NCBI GenBank assembly: GCA_964630775.1
Contig: CAZVYY010000020.1
Coordinates: forward strand, 10,764 to 74,763
Source: Anaeroglomus sp964630775
GTDB taxonomy: Bacteria > Planctomycetota > Phycisphaerae > Sedimentisphaerales > Anaerohalosphaeraceae
DNA: 64,000 nucleotides
Direction of reading: 5' to 3'
Below the pieces are notes generated by a model. It was not told the DNA's origin. It searched no databases and saw only the letters and a program-made list of their open reading frames with translations. Below are positions 53,404-63,012 of this stretch, piece by piece (positions within the stretch are counted from its first letter, which is position 1; each line of letters starts with the position of its first letter). The position numbers and the translations under genes are program-made.

Positions 53404-56400
53404 TTACCGGTTTCGCTTGAGGAGTTTTCGCAGGACGCTGATGAGGGTGTGGGGTTCGAAATAGGACTTGTCGAGTCGGACATAGACGGTCCGGGGGTCG
53501 GGGATACTGACTCGTCCGGGGCTGCGGGCGAACAGGTCGGCGGTATAAGCCCCCTCTTCGAATGAGAATATCAAATCCATGCCCTGCACGATAAGGCTGC
53601 GGATTTTCCACCGGGCGGCATACATCCGCAGTTCGGCGATATCCAGCAGGGTTCGCACCGAGTCGGGCAGCGGGCCGAATAAATCCCGCAATTCCTCCTC
53701 GAAGCGTCGGATATCGGCGGCAGTCCGCATCTGGCCGGTGCGGCGATAGACTTCCAGCCGCTGGCGGTCGGAGGCGATGTAATTTTTCGGGATGCCGACA
53801 TGGAAGCCCAGGTCGATGGCAGTCATGGCGGGCTGCTCGACCGGCTCGTTGCGGAGTTTGGCGACGGCCTCGCCGAGCAGTTGGCAATAGAGTTCGTAGC
53901 CGACGGTGTTGATGTGGCCGGATTGTTCGGGACCGAGGATATTGCCGGCCCCGCGAATCTCGAGGTCACGCAGGGCAATCCGGAAACCCGAACCGAGCTG
54001 CGAGAATTCCTCGATGGCCTTAAGACGCTTGGCGGCGATGGGATTGACCGGACGGCTGGCCGGCAGCAGCAGGTACGCATAGGCCCGGTGCTTGTAGCGG
54101 CCGACGCGACCGCGAAGCTGGTGTAGCTGCGACAGGCCAAAGCGGTCGGCATCGACGATAATCATGGTGTTGGCGTTGGGGATATCCAGTCCGGCTTCGA
54201 TAATCGTCGAGCAGACCAGCACCTGCGTCTGTCCCTTGACAAAACGCACCATCGCATCTTCCAGTTCGTGCTTGTGCATCTGGCCATGGGCGACGTCCAC
54301 CCGCACGGAATCATCGGCGATAATATCCCGCACCATCTGGGCGGCGCCGTTAATGGTCTGGACACGGTTGTGCAGATAGAAGACCTGGCCTTCGCGTCCG
54401 AGTTCAAAGCGAATCGCCTTGCGAATGGTGTCGCGGTCAAAGCGGCAGACCCGTGTGGCCACACTGCGGCGGTCCAGCGGCGGCGTCGCCAGCGAACTGA
54501 TATCCCGCAGGCCGATCATCGCCATGTGCAGCGTCCGCGGAATCGGCGTGGCCGACATCGTCAGGACATCGACATTGACACGGAAGCGTTTGAGGCGTTC
54601 CTTGTGCTCGACGCCAAAGCGCTGCTCTTCATCGATAATCAGCAGGCCGAGGTCTTTAAAGCCGACATCATCGCTGAGCAGGCGGTGGGTGCCAATCAGA
54701 ATATCCACTTTGCCCTGTCGCGCGGCGTAGAGAATATCCCGCACCTGTTTGGGCGACGTAAATCGGTTAAGAACTTCAACCGTGACGGGAAATTCCGCGA
54801 AGCGTTCGGCAAAGGTCCGGCCATGCTGGACACACAGCACCGTCGTCGGGGCCAGCACCGCGACCTGTTTTCCCGCCTGGACAGCCTTGAACGCCGCACG
54901 CATCGCCAGCTCGGTCTTGCCGTAGCCGACGTCGCCGCACAGCAGGCGGTCCATGGGAATCGCCTCGGCCATGTCGCGTTTGATCTGGTCGGCAGCGGTC
55001 AACTGGTCGGGCGTTTCCTGATACGGAAAGGATTCTTCGAATTCCTTTTGCCACAACGTATCAGCGCCAAAGGCAAAGCCGCCGAGCTTCTGCCGCTGGG
55101 CCTGCACTTCCAGCAGTTCGGCAGCCAGTTCCTCCACACCGACGGCGACCTGCTGTTTTTGCTTTTCCCATTTTTTGGTGCCGATGCGGCTGAGCATCGG
55201 ACGGCGCGGCATGGAGCCGATGAATTTATGCACGAGGTGAATGTTGGAGGCGGGGACGTAAATCCGCACCTTGTCGGCATATTCGATGGTCAGGTATTCA
55301 CCGGTGCGGCCCGCCTTTTCCATCATCTCGATACCGAGAAAGCGACCGATACCATAGGCGACATGGACAACGTAATCGCCCTTGCGCAGGTCCATCAGAC
55401 TGTCAATCGGCGAGACCGACCGCAGCGTGCGGATGCGCCGCCGGACGGAGGCCTGGCCGAACAGTTCGTGATGGCTGATGACAATCGTTCGCAGGCTGCG
55501 GAGGATAAAGCCCTGCGATACGAATCCGGTCCGCAGTGTCAGATGCGGCGGGACACCGCCTGCGGTCTGCTGGAGGATTTCCTTGACGCGGGTCATCTCC
55601 GCCTGATTTTCACAATAGAGCAGAACGCGGCAGTCCACGGCCCGTTCGATTAAATCCGTCAGGGCGTTGCGGCCTTCCTTCCAGAGGCTGCCGGCCTTGT
55701 GTTCGAATTCCTGGGCACTGGTGACGTCCAGATGAATGCTGTCCGAATCGGCGGCAAAACGGCTGATTTCAAGGCAGGTAAATTGCTGCAGGGCCTTATA
55801 GATGGAAGCCCACGGAAACATCCCGCGAGGGTCGTCGAGGCGACTCAGAAAGACTTCCGAGACTTCGGCAATCTGGGTCGGCTCTTCGAGCACGACAATC
55901 GTCTCCGGCGGCAGGACATTGATGAATAACTCCGTCGCCTGCGCAATGGACAGGCTCTGGCCCACGGCGGCGACCAGCGTAATCTGTTTGAGTGCTTCGC
56001 CGGAGCGCTGGGTGTCCAGGTCAATCAGGCGGATGCTTTCGATCTGGTCGCCGAAGAACTCCACGCGGACCGCCTGCGGCTCGGAGACCGAGGACCCCGC
56101 TGAGGTCAAACTGACGGGGGCAAAGATATCCAGAATCCCGCCGCGATGGGCGAACTGGCCGGGATAGTCCACACTGTCGGTTCGTTCAAAGCCAGCCTCC
56201 ATCAGCCAGGTGATGATGTCCTGTGGGTCGAGGGTCTTGCCGGCGGCCAGTTCCAGCCCGCGCTGACGCAGGGTATCGACTTTGGGGATGGGCTGATTGA
56301 GGGCCTGGACCGAGGTGGAAATCATACCGCTGCGGGGGCCGGAAGCAGGCTGCGACAACTCCAGCACCAGACGCAGCCGCTGAGAACCGATTTCGTCGGT

Positions 56401-56670
56401 CAGGTTGTCTTCATTGCCCGGCGGGCTTTCCCAGACCGGGAAGGTCTGAGCCTGTGCGCCGCCGAAGGTCTGCAGGTCGTCGCAGACGCAGTCGGCATCG
56501 TCGATGTGCGGACTGATATACAGCAGCGGACGGTTGAGTGTTTTGGCGATATGCGTCGCCAGCAAGGGCGCAAAGGCCCCCCACGTCCCGTCGGCTTTGA
56601 CCACCCCCCCGGCGGTCTGCTGCAGGCGGGAAACGAGTTGGCAGATTGTCTTATCCTGAGTTAAATTCAT
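53404..56670 (-). CDS. mfd: Transcription-repair coupling factor Mfd
   Basis: 1088 residues, close to the usual 1150. The N-terminal UvrB-like region is followed by the RNA-polymerase-interacting domain (LRKGDYVVHVAYGIGRFLG, YADKVRIYVP), then the RecG-like helicase with Walker A GDVGYGKTE, DEEQRFGVEHK and the RGRVGRYKHRAYAYLL motif. The C-terminal TRCF domain closes it. It removes stalled RNA polymerase and recruits UvrA. The start codon lies one base from a REP array, and no clear ribosome site is visible. Confidence 0.96.
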   Translation of the reverse strand: MNLTQDKTICQLVSRLQQTAGGVVKADGTWGAFAPLLATHIAKTLNRPLLYISPHIDDADCVCDDLQTFGGAQAQTFPVWESPPGNEDNLTDEIGSQRLRLVLELSQPASGPRSGMISTSVQALNQPIPKVDTLRQRGLELAAGKTLDPQDIITWLMEAGFERTDSVDYPGQFAHRGGILDIFAPVSLTSAGSSVSEPQAVRVEFFGDQIESIRLIDLDTQRSGEALKQITLVAAVGQSLSIAQATELFINVLPPETIVVLEEPTQIAEVSEVFLSRLDDPRGMFPWASIYKALQQFTCLEISRFAADSDSIHLDVTSAQEFEHKAGSLWKEGRNALTDLIERAVDCRVLLYCENQAEMTRVKEILQQTAGGVPPHLTLRTGFVSQGFILRSLRTIVISHHELFGQASVRRRIRTLRSVSPIDSLMDLRKGDYVVHVAYGIGRFLGIEMMEKAGRTGEYLTIEYADKVRIYVPASNIHLVHKFIGSMPRRPMLSRIGTKKWEKQKQQVAVGVEELAAELLEVQAQRQKLGGFAFGADTLWQKEFEESFPYQETPDQLTAADQIKRDMAEAIPMDRLLCGDVGYGKTELAMRAAFKAVQAGKQVAVLAPTTVLCVQHGRTFAERFAEFPVTVEVLNRFTSPKQVRDILYAARQGKVDILIGTHRLLSDDVGFKDLGLLIIDEEQRFGVEHKERLKRFRVNVDVLTMSATPIPRTLHMAMIGLRDISSLATPPLDRRSVATRVCRFDRDTIRKAIRFELGREGQVFYLHNRVQTINGAAQMVRDIIADDSVRVDVAHGQMHKHELEDAMVRFVKGQTQVLVCSTIIEAGLDIPNANTMIIVDADRFGLSQLHQLRGRVGRYKHRAYAYLLLPASRPVNPIAAKRLKAIEEFSQLGSGFRIALRDLEIRGAGNILGPEQSGHINTVGYELYCQLLGEAVAKLRNEPVEQPAMTAIDLGFHVGIPKNYIASDRQRLEVYRRTGQMRTAADIRRFEEELRDLFGPLPDSVRTLLDIAELRMYAARWKIRSLIVQGMDLIFSFEEGAYTADLFARSPGRVSIPDPRTVYVRLDKSYFEPHTLISVLRKLLKRNR

Positions 56671-56678
56671 CAGAGCAT

Positions 56679-56783
56679 CGCCCTGAAAGGGATTTCTTAT
56701 GCTGCCCTTTCAGGGCGTTATTTCGATGATGCACTTCCACCCAGGGCGTTGCCCTGGGCTATGTTATATCGGCCCTTCGGGCC
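56679..56783. repeat. REP-like triple-hairpin array
   Basis: Three hairpins in 105 bases: CGCCCTGAAAGGG/CCCTTTCAGGGCG (13 base pairs), CCCAGGGC-GTT-GCCCTGGG and GGCCC-TTC-GGGCC. This composition is typical of planctomycete REP elements, which RAYTs act on. It fills the space directly before mfd. Confidence 0.85.
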
Positions 56784-56921
56784 TTTTATCAATTTCCTGC
56801 CCCGTCTTAAACAGCACACACCTGTCCTGAGAGCAGCCATTGAATGCAATGACATCCTGCATCGCCGCGATTAAAACAGACAAATGCCAAGGCACATCTT
56901 TTGTATTTGAAAGATACGCCC
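56784..56921. other. Spacer between REP array and pfkA end
   Basis: About 140 bases. A minus-strand frame runs through here and into the repeat but looks like translated repeat sequence, not a gene. Confidence 0.5.
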
Positions 56922-58019
56922 TTATATCCCAAAGCTGGTGCCGACGGCTTTGGCGGCGGCAATCAGCGTATGGTTCATCGGTACGGTCTTGATGCGTCCG
57001 GCGGTCTGCCCCAGCGGGATGCTGTCGAGCCGGCCGTTTTTCATGACGACCAGCCGGTTGGGCTTGCCATTCATCAGCAGTTCCATCGCACAATGGCCGA
57101 ACTGGGTCGCCAGCGCCCGGTCAAACGGGCTGGGTACGCCGCCGCGCTGGACATGTCCGAGATTGACCGCCCGGCACGAAATGCCGGTCAGATCGGCCAA
57201 CTGATCGGCCAGCATAAAGGAGATGCCGCCCAGACGAATCGGGTCGGGGCTGTTGGCGATTTTTTTGGCCACAACCATCTTGCCGCCTTTGGCCCTGGCG
57301 CCTTCGGCCACACAAATAATGCTGAACCGCCGGCCGGTCCTGGAGCGGCGAATCACATAGTCAGCCACCTTGCTGATATCATACGGAATTTCGGGAATTA
57401 AAATCACATCCGCCCCGCCGGCGGCCCCGGCATACAGGGCAATCCAGCCGGCGTAGCGGCCCATGACTTCCAGCAGCATCACGCGATGGTGCGAGCTGGC
57501 GGTAGTGTGGAGTTTGTCGATGGCTTCAGTGGCGGTATTGACGGCGGTATCGAATCCGAATGTGATGTCGGTACCGTACAGGTCATTGTCGATGGTCTTG
57601 GGGACGCCCATGACCGTCAGGCCTTTTTTGACAAAGGCCGCCGCGGAATTCATCGTGCCGTCGCCGCCGATGCAGATCATGGTATCGATGCCGCGTTTGG
57701 TGAGATTGATGACGCACTGCTCCGAGACGTCTTTGTTGACGGTCTTTTTACCGAGGGTAATCGGGTAGCAGAACGGATTGGAGGTGTTCGACGACCCGAG
57801 AATGGTGCCGCCGACGGTAAGAATCCCGCTGACTTTCTGATAATCCAGCGGGTTAATCCGGTCCTCGATCAGACCCTGGTAGCCGTCTTCGATACCATAG
57901 ACCTCGAGGTCGTAATGATTGATTGCCGTCTTGACGACGGCGCGAATGACGGCGTTCAAGCCCGGGCAGTCTCCGCCGCCGGTCATGACCGCTATCTTTT
58001 TGATCTTTGCCTTGGCCAT
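56922..58019 (-). CDS. pfkA: 6-phosphofructokinase, mixed donor signature
   Basis: 365 residues. Phosphorylates fructose 6-phosphate. Motifs: TGGGDCPGLNAVIR, CIGGDGTMNSA, GVPKTIDNDL and the substrate-binding MGRYAGWIAL. The GGDG motif fits an ATP enzyme, while the lysine in PKTIDND is typical of PPi-dependent forms; this mix occurs in the long-known group III enzymes, so the donor is not certain. AGGAGT precedes the ATG. Confidence 0.93.
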   Translation of the reverse strand: MAKAKIKKIAVMTGGGDCPGLNAVIRAVVKTAINHYDLEVYGIEDGYQGLIEDRINPLDYQKVSGILTVGGTILGSSNTSNPFCYPITLGKKTVNKDVSEQCVINLTKRGIDTMICIGGDGTMNSAAAFVKKGLTVMGVPKTIDNDLYGTDITFGFDTAVNTATEAIDKLHTTASSHHRVMLLEVMGRYAGWIALYAGAAGGADVILIPEIPYDISKVADYVIRRSRTGRRFSIICVAEGARAKGGKMVVAKKIANSPDPIRLGGISFMLADQLADLTGISCRAVNLGHVQRGGVPSPFDRALATQFGHCAMELLMNGKPNRLVVMKNGRLDSIPLGQTAGRIKTVPMNHTLIAAAKAVGTSFGI

Positions 58020-58141
58020 ATTGTACTCCTGTATGGAATTACCCTGTTATTTCGAACGACAGCATTATATCCAATATAGCGGTGCATTAAAGCAAAAAAT
58101 GGATTCGTTTATGCAGGACAATCCCGGCAGAATCGCCCCAT

Positions 58142-58176
58142 AAAAAAACCTGCTCGCATCAGGCGATACGAGCAGG
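58142..58176 (-). terminator. Terminator of the SGNH gene
   Basis: CCTGCTCG/CGAGCAGG stem followed on the minus strand by seven T, 25 bases past the stop codon. Confidence 0.9.
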
Positions 58177-58200
58177 CATGGACGCGGGTCTGCTGTTCTG

Positions 58201-58995
58201 TTATTTCATCAGTTTTTCAACAGTGGGCAGAATGGATTCGCCCCAGATGATATAGCCCTGCTTGTTGGGATGCAGCAGGTCGGGCATGACCTCGCGGGTC
58301 ATCACGTTCTGGTCATTGAGAAATTTGGGATTGATATCGAGGAAGAATATCATCTTGCCGTCGGCAAGCTGGGCGGCAAGCTGGCTGGCCTTGTCGTTCT
58401 TGGCCCACTGCGGATTGTAGGTCGCGCCCCGGGTCTGGTCTTTGCGCTGGGCGTCGTCGCCGCGAGGGAAGATGGCCAGGATGAGCACCTTGGTCTGGGG
58501 CAGTTTGGTCCGCAGGGTGCAGACAATCGCTTCGATGCCTTCGGCAATCTGTTCGGAGGTGTACTGGTCGCCGCCGGAGTTGTTGGTACCGATCATGATG
58601 ACCGCCAGTTTGGGGCTGATGCCGTCAACAGTGCCGTGCTCCAGACGCCAGAGGACATGTTCGGTCTTGTCGCCGCTGAAGCCGGCATTGACCGGATTCC
58701 ATTTGCCGAAATAGCTGTTCCACAGGTCCTGGTGTCCATCCCATCCGTGGGTGATGGAGTCGCCAAGAAACAGAATACCGACATTGCCCTGCTTGACGCG
58801 TTCAACGACGGCGGCATGGCGTTTGGTCCACCAGTCATCCGGACGCGGCACGGGAATGACGGCCTTGTTGGTCGAGTCTTTGAGCTGACTTTGGACCTGG
58901 CTGCAGGACAATTTCGATGATGAGCATCCTGCGATGGTCAGACTGATGGCGATGAGTAACACTGCGATGGATGACACTACCCTTCGGCTGTTCAT
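58201..58995 (-). CDS. SGNH-hydrolase lipoprotein
   Basis: 264 residues with a lipobox IAGC (Cys about 24). SGNH blocks: FLGDSITHGW (Ser), NAGFSGDKTEH (Gly), MIGTNNSGGD (Asn) and DLLHPNKQGY (Asp/His). This PAF-acetylhydrolase-like subgroup removes acetyl or other acyl groups from carbohydrates. Membrane-anchored, outside the cytoplasm. AAAGGAAG precedes the ATG. Confidence 0.9.
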   Translation of the reverse strand: MNSRRVVSSIAVLLIAISLTIAGCSSSKLSCSQVQSQLKDSTNKAVIPVPRPDDWWTKRHAAVVERVKQGNVGILFLGDSITHGWDGHQDLWNSYFGKWNPVNAGFSGDKTEHVLWRLEHGTVDGISPKLAVIMIGTNNSGGDQYTSEQIAEGIEAIVCTLRTKLPQTKVLILAIFPRGDDAQRKDQTRGATYNPQWAKNDKASQLAAQLADGKMIFFLDINPKFLNDQNVMTREVMPDLLHPNKQGYIIWGESILPTVEKLMK

Positions 58996-59170
58996 GTTTG
59001 CTTCCTTTCTATTGTCTTTTTTAATTGTATTAACAACCTGACTGCTATTGTATAAAGAATACTGCGTTTTGAAAGTAAAAACTTGCTTTTAGACGGAGGT
59101 TTGCGATATACTGTCGGTTCTGCGTAACTATTATGGTGTGGTTAACAATCAAGCAATCAGGAGAATGACG

Positions 59171-59851
59171 ATGAAGAATTGGGTGTGTACGGCGGCAATA
59201 CTGTTGACTCTGGCCGGCTGGACCTGTGCCAAAGTGACCGTGACGCTGGATGTCGAAGAAATCAAGGACGATGCCAAGCTGGTGGCGTGGGCCAATCAGG
59301 CCAAGGAACTGATCGAGCAGTGGCATCCGCGGCTGCTGAACTTCATCCCCACCAAGGATTTTGAAGCGCCTACCGATGTCAAGCTGGTCTTCCGCAAAGG
59401 CGATGAAGGCATCGCATGGACCTCGAACAAGCAGATTACCGTGATGTCGGGCTGGATTACCAAACACCCCGACGATATCGGACTGGTCTTCCATGAACTG
59501 GTGCACGTGGTTCAGCAATACAAAAGCCGCCTCCCCGGCTGGGTTACCGAGGGTGTCGCGGATTATCTGCGCTGGGCGCTGTATGAAGGCAAGCCGCTAA
59601 GCTGGTTCCCCATGAGCAATAAAGCCAACGGGTATCGCGACAGCTACCAGGTCACCGCCGGATTTTTCCTGTGGCTGGAAACCGACCGCTGCCCGGGCAT
59701 TGTAACCAAAATCAATACCGCTGCACGCAAGGGTGAATACAAGGAAAGTATTTTCACCGACCTGACCGGTGCGTCACTTGAATCGCTGTGGGCTGACTAT
59801 ATGGCGGATCGAAAAGCGGAAAAAGAAAAATCGCCGTCAACGGAAAAGTAA
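59171..59851 (+). CDS. Exported BSP-family metallopeptidase
   Basis: 226 residues with a signal peptide (about 1-20). The zinc motif is FHELVHVVQQY, followed by LPGWVTEGVADYLRW, which matches the basic-secretory-protein peptidase family. Active site Glu is in HELVH. Substrate is unknown. The start at 59171 has GGAG seven bases upstream; an ATG six bases earlier is too close to it. Confidence 0.82.
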   Translation: MKNWVCTAAILLTLAGWTCAKVTVTLDVEEIKDDAKLVAWANQAKELIEQWHPRLLNFIPTKDFEAPTDVKLVFRKGDEGIAWTSNKQITVMSGWITKHPDDIGLVFHELVHVVQQYKSRLPGWVTEGVADYLRWALYEGKPLSWFPMSNKANGYRDSYQVTAGFFLWLETDRCPGIVTKINTAARKGEYKESIFTDLTGASLESLWADYMADRKAEKEKSPSTEK

Positions 59852-59863
59852 TCCACGGCGATT
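59820..59863 (-). terminator. Terminator of the zinc-ribbon gene
   Basis: AATCGCCGT/ACGGCGATT, nine base pairs, 17-base loop, with a T-rich tail on the minus strand. It overlaps the last codons of the convergent BSP peptidase gene. Confidence 0.7.
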
Positions 59864-59921
59864 AGAAATTCAAAAGCAATCTCGGCGGTCGTTTGCATCC
59901 CAGCAGACGGCCGCTTGTGTT

Positions 59922-60170
59922 TTATCGATGTGCCATTTCCAGCGGCGGCGCTTCACGTTCATGCTTGAGCATCGCCATGAAGAATTCGCTGAAGTCCGGC
60001 GTGATGCCGTCGGCTGCGTAACGAATCGTATCGGCAGGCTGAGTCTGCGGCTGTACGACGGGAACCAGCAGCACCCGCTGACATTGTCCGCATCGCACTT
60101 TTTTTCCGGCATAGGTTTCGCCGAGGGCATATACATGACCGCATTGGTCGCACGTAAATCGAATCATCAT
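59922..60170 (-). CDS. Zinc-ribbon protein
   Basis: 82 residues. N-terminal zinc ribbon CDQCG...CGQC (two CxxC knuckles, residues ~7-31), then a Pro/Gln linker and a short helical tail. Small zinc-ribbon proteins of this type are common in planctomycetes. Function unknown. AAGGAGT precedes the ATG. Confidence 0.75.
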   Translation of the reverse strand: MMIRFTCDQCGHVYALGETYAGKKVRCGQCQRVLLVPVVQPQTQPADTIRYAADGITPDFSEFFMAMLKHEREAPPLEMAHR

Positions 60171-60498
60171 GGTAACTCCTTTCTTCTATCCAATCCTCGG
60201 CGTCAACTCTCTGCCGATTTTTTTTCTTAACTTGTTCTGCGGCTTTCATAGAGTAAGACGGCAAAGATGGAAATTTGTTTCAACAAAACCGAAAATCTTT
60301 GCTCGCACCGGATTGTCCACAGGTCTTCTGCTTTTACTTTGTGCAGCGCCGTTTGCGGGAAATTCCATCCTTTCAACGACTTAAGAATAGATATGGACGC
60401 AAAAGATAGATTTTTACAGAATTTAACCAGATGCTTTTCACGTCCTCACTTTTGTGGTATCGTATGGCGCATAATTTTAACTGGAATCCGGATTCACA
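60171..60498. other. Intergenic region before the MFS gene
   Basis: About 330 bases between divergent genes. No gene or clear RNA element was recognised; a promoter for the MFS gene must be present but was not identified with confidence. Confidence 0.5.
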
Positions 60499-61836
60499 AT
60501 GACTGAAAATAGACAGGATAGTCCCGATTTATATTCGTATGCCGACCGCGACCAGCGCCAGCGGACAATGCGGTTGTCTGTCGTCGAAGGGATGCTGGCC
60601 ATGGTGGCCATCGGCCTGATGCAGAATTTTTACGTGCCGTATCTCAACGACATGGGCGGCAGCAAATTTGCCGTCGGGGTGGGCTTCGGCAGTTATCTGC
60701 TGGCCGGCGGATTCATTCAGATCTGGGTGCCGACGATTTTAGGCTGGGCGAAAAATTACCGTACGCTGGTGATTCTCGGCACCGCCCTGCAGGCGCTGTT
60801 TCTGGTGCCCTTCGCCCTGATGATTTATCTGATTCCAAAGCATGCCGTCTGGTGCAGCATTGCGGCGATGCTGATTGCCGCCGCCGCCAATGGCATCAGT
60901 GCCGGGGCCTGGGCCGACTGGATGAGCTATATCGTGCCCCGACGGATGCGCGGCAAGTATTTCAGCTTTCGCACGAGCATGATGACGCTGTCGCAGTTTC
61001 TGGCCTGCGTGGGGGCGGGGCTGGCACTGGACCGCACCGACAATGTGATTGCGGTCTTTACCGTGCTGTGGTTTGTCTGCGTGGCGACGCGATGGATGGC
61101 CACGGGTGTGCTGTTCTGGCATTATGAGCCCCAACACATTCATCATCAGCCGCAAAAGCAGATTTCGTTTACGGATTTCATCAGCCAGATACACACGCAC
61201 TCCTACGGCAAATTCATCCTGGCCTTTTCGCTGATCTACTTCGGGGCGTATTTTGCGTCGCCATTTTTCGCACTGCACATGCTGAACGACTTGAAGTTCA
61301 CCTATTTTCAGTATAGCTGTGTGCAATTGATTGTCCCGCTGACAACGGTGTTCAGCCTGGGGCTGTGGGGACGGATTTCCGACCGGCTGGGCAATATCAT
61401 GCCGATGCGTCTGGCGGCGACACTGATTCTGCTGCTGCCGGCCTGCTGGCTGATCAGCGGCAACTTCTGGTACCTGCTGGGCCTTAATGCCATCGCCGGG
61501 CTGGCCTGGGGCGGATTCCAGCTCCTGACGTTCAACTACAGCATCGGCGAGCTGCCCTCCGGTCAGCGGCTGGCCTATATTTCGTATATGAATGCCATCG
61601 CCGCTATCTTTTACTTCGCCGGGTCGGCACTGGGCGGCTGGCTGGGGCCGATGCTGCCCAATATCACGCACTTCCAGCTTCACAGCATTTTTGTATGCAG
61701 CACTCTGCTGCGTCTGCCGGCCTGCCTGATTTTCCAATCGCTGGCCACCGACGAACCGGCCGGAACCAAGATGACAGCCATGGAAAAATTCTTCTTCCAG
61801 CCGCGGCGGTTTCTGCAGGGACGCTTCTCACGATAA
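60499..61836 (+). CDS. MFS-family transporter
   Basis: 445 residues with about 12 membrane segments. The first cytoplasmic loop region RRMRGKYFSFRTSMM and the second-half SDRLGNIMPMRLAATL are consistent with the major facilitator superfamily. The substrate is not indicated, but many planctomycete MFS proteins move sugars. A weak GGAATCC lies upstream of the ATG. Confidence 0.82.
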   Translation: MTENRQDSPDLYSYADRDQRQRTMRLSVVEGMLAMVAIGLMQNFYVPYLNDMGGSKFAVGVGFGSYLLAGGFIQIWVPTILGWAKNYRTLVILGTALQALFLVPFALMIYLIPKHAVWCSIAAMLIAAAANGISAGAWADWMSYIVPRRMRGKYFSFRTSMMTLSQFLACVGAGLALDRTDNVIAVFTVLWFVCVATRWMATGVLFWHYEPQHIHHQPQKQISFTDFISQIHTHSYGKFILAFSLIYFGAYFASPFFALHMLNDLKFTYFQYSCVQLIVPLTTVFSLGLWGRISDRLGNIMPMRLAATLILLLPACWLISGNFWYLLGLNAIAGLAWGGFQLLTFNYSIGELPSGQRLAYISYMNAIAAIFYFAGSALGGWLGPMLPNITHFQLHSIFVCSTLLRLPACLIFQSLATDEPAGTKMTAMEKFFFQPRRFLQGRFSR

Positions 61837-61863
61837 TCCATTTATGCCTCTCGGCATAAAAAG

Positions 61864-61890
61864 AAAGAGCGGCGTTGAACCGCTCTTTTT
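61864..61890. terminator. Bidirectional terminator between MFS and hsp20
   Basis: AAAGAGCGG/CCGCTCTTT, nine base pairs, seven-base loop, five T on the plus side and a CTTTTT tail on the minus side. A second perfect stem TTTATGCC/GGCATAAA (61841-61860) precedes it. Confidence 0.88.
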
Positions 61891-61938
61891 CGTTTGGACT
61901 CCCCATCATCGATGCATACCCAGCATCGCACACGTTGT

Positions 61939-62316
61939 TTAGTTGGCAAGAATCTGGATTTTTCTGGGTTTGACCTTTTCGACCTTGGCCACCGTCAGCG
62001 TCAGGACGCCCGCATTCAGTACGGCGTTGATCTTCTCGCGGTCGAGGTCGTCGCTGAGTGAAAATTCCCGATGGAAATCTCCAATCCGCTGCTCGGCATA
62101 CAATGCATGGCCGGGTTGGTCCTGCGACACGCCGCCGTGAACCGTCAGCGTATCTCCTTCAACCTTGATTTCCAGATTATCCTTGCTGACGCCGGGCATA
62201 TCCATCCGGAGGGTAATCTCCTCGGGTGTTTCCCAGATGTCCGTCGCCGGCAGAAACGTGTTGCGTTCTTCGCGGCGAGTAATATTCGCCTGCTGTTTCT
62301 TTTCTATGTCTTTCAT
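61939..62316 (-). CDS. Hsp20/alpha-crystallin small heat-shock protein
   Basis: 125 residues. Core alpha-crystallin domain from DIWETPEEITLRMDMPGVSK to GVLTLTVAKVEK. ATP-independent holdase for unfolding proteins. The start at 62316 has GGAGGT seven bases upstream; the longer frame would add seven residues. Follows the other Hsp20 gene by 45 bases on the same strand. Confidence 0.92.
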   Translation of the reverse strand: MKDIEKKQQANITRREERNTFLPATDIWETPEEITLRMDMPGVSKDNLEIKVEGDTLTVHGGVSQDQPGHALYAEQRIGDFHREFSLSDDLDREKINAVLNAGVLTLTVAKVEKVKPRKIQILAN

Positions 62317-62361
62317 GGCAGTTACCTCCCATAACATGGTTTATGACTATTGTTTAGCGTG

Positions 62362-62799
62362 TTACTCGGCTTTGATTGCGATGGTCCGGGGCTTGACCGC
62401 CTGGGCCTTGGGCATCTCAATCCGCAGGATGCCGTCTTTGTAGGACGCTGTAACGCCGGCAGGGTCAACCTTTTCGTTCAGGGTAATCGTGCGATGGAAT
62501 TCACCCGTGGGGCGTTCCTTGCGATAATACCGACCCTTGCCGTTTTCGGTGTCGCTGCGTTTGCCCGACAAGGTCAGGCTGTTTTCCTGGACACTCAGTT
62601 CGATGGCTGCGGGATCGACGCCGGGGATTTCGACGGTCACGACGAGCTTGTCTTTGGCGTCATACACGTTCATCGCGGGAAACGTTCCGCCGGGAACGCT
62701 GCGAAGCCCGAGAGGCCCGCCGAAGGCATCAAACATCCGGCTCATCTCGTCAAACATCCGATCCATGTCCCAAAATGGTAGTCTTCTTGTCATCAACAT
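62362..62799 (-). CDS. Hsp20/alpha-crystallin small heat-shock protein
   Basis: 145 residues. N-terminal helical region (RMFDEMSRMFDAFGG), then the alpha-crystallin core (NVYDAKDKLVVTVEIPGVDP ... GILRIEMPK). GGAGG lies eight bases before the ATG at 62799. First gene of a tandem pair; the two proteins are only moderately similar, so they may form mixed oligomers. Confidence 0.93.
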   Translation of the reverse strand: MLMTRRLPFWDMDRMFDEMSRMFDAFGGPLGLRSVPGGTFPAMNVYDAKDKLVVTVEIPGVDPAAIELSVQENSLTLSGKRSDTENGKGRYYRKERPTGEFHRTITLNEKVDPAGVTASYKDGILRIEMPKAQAVKPRTIAIKAE

Positions 62800-63012
62800 A
62801 GTCGTATCCTCCAAAAAATTGTTTATGCCTTTTTGACTGTTCTAACCACACATGAAGATAAAATACAAAAGGCGTGCCAGAATTGTGCGTTGTTTTAAGA
62901 CAGCTCTATCCTATTGACATGGCGTAATTTATGAAACGCGAGGGAGTTTTTTTGCGGATTGCTCGATCTGTCATTGCGACAGAAAATGCGAGCCGGACTG
63001 GCAGGATTCGGG

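Noticed and set aside
54268..55653. A 461-codon plus-strand frame inside mfd
   Set aside because: It lies wholly antisense to conserved Mfd helicase motifs; its His/Gly/Arg-rich sequence is typical of a shadow.
56764..57093. A 109-codon minus-strand ORF upstream of mfd
   Set aside because: Half of it overlaps pfkA in another frame and the rest is spacer plus REP sequence.
60739..61737. A 332-codon minus-strand frame opposite the MFS gene
   Set aside because: Antisense to a membrane protein; low-complexity Gln/His/Arg-rich sequence.
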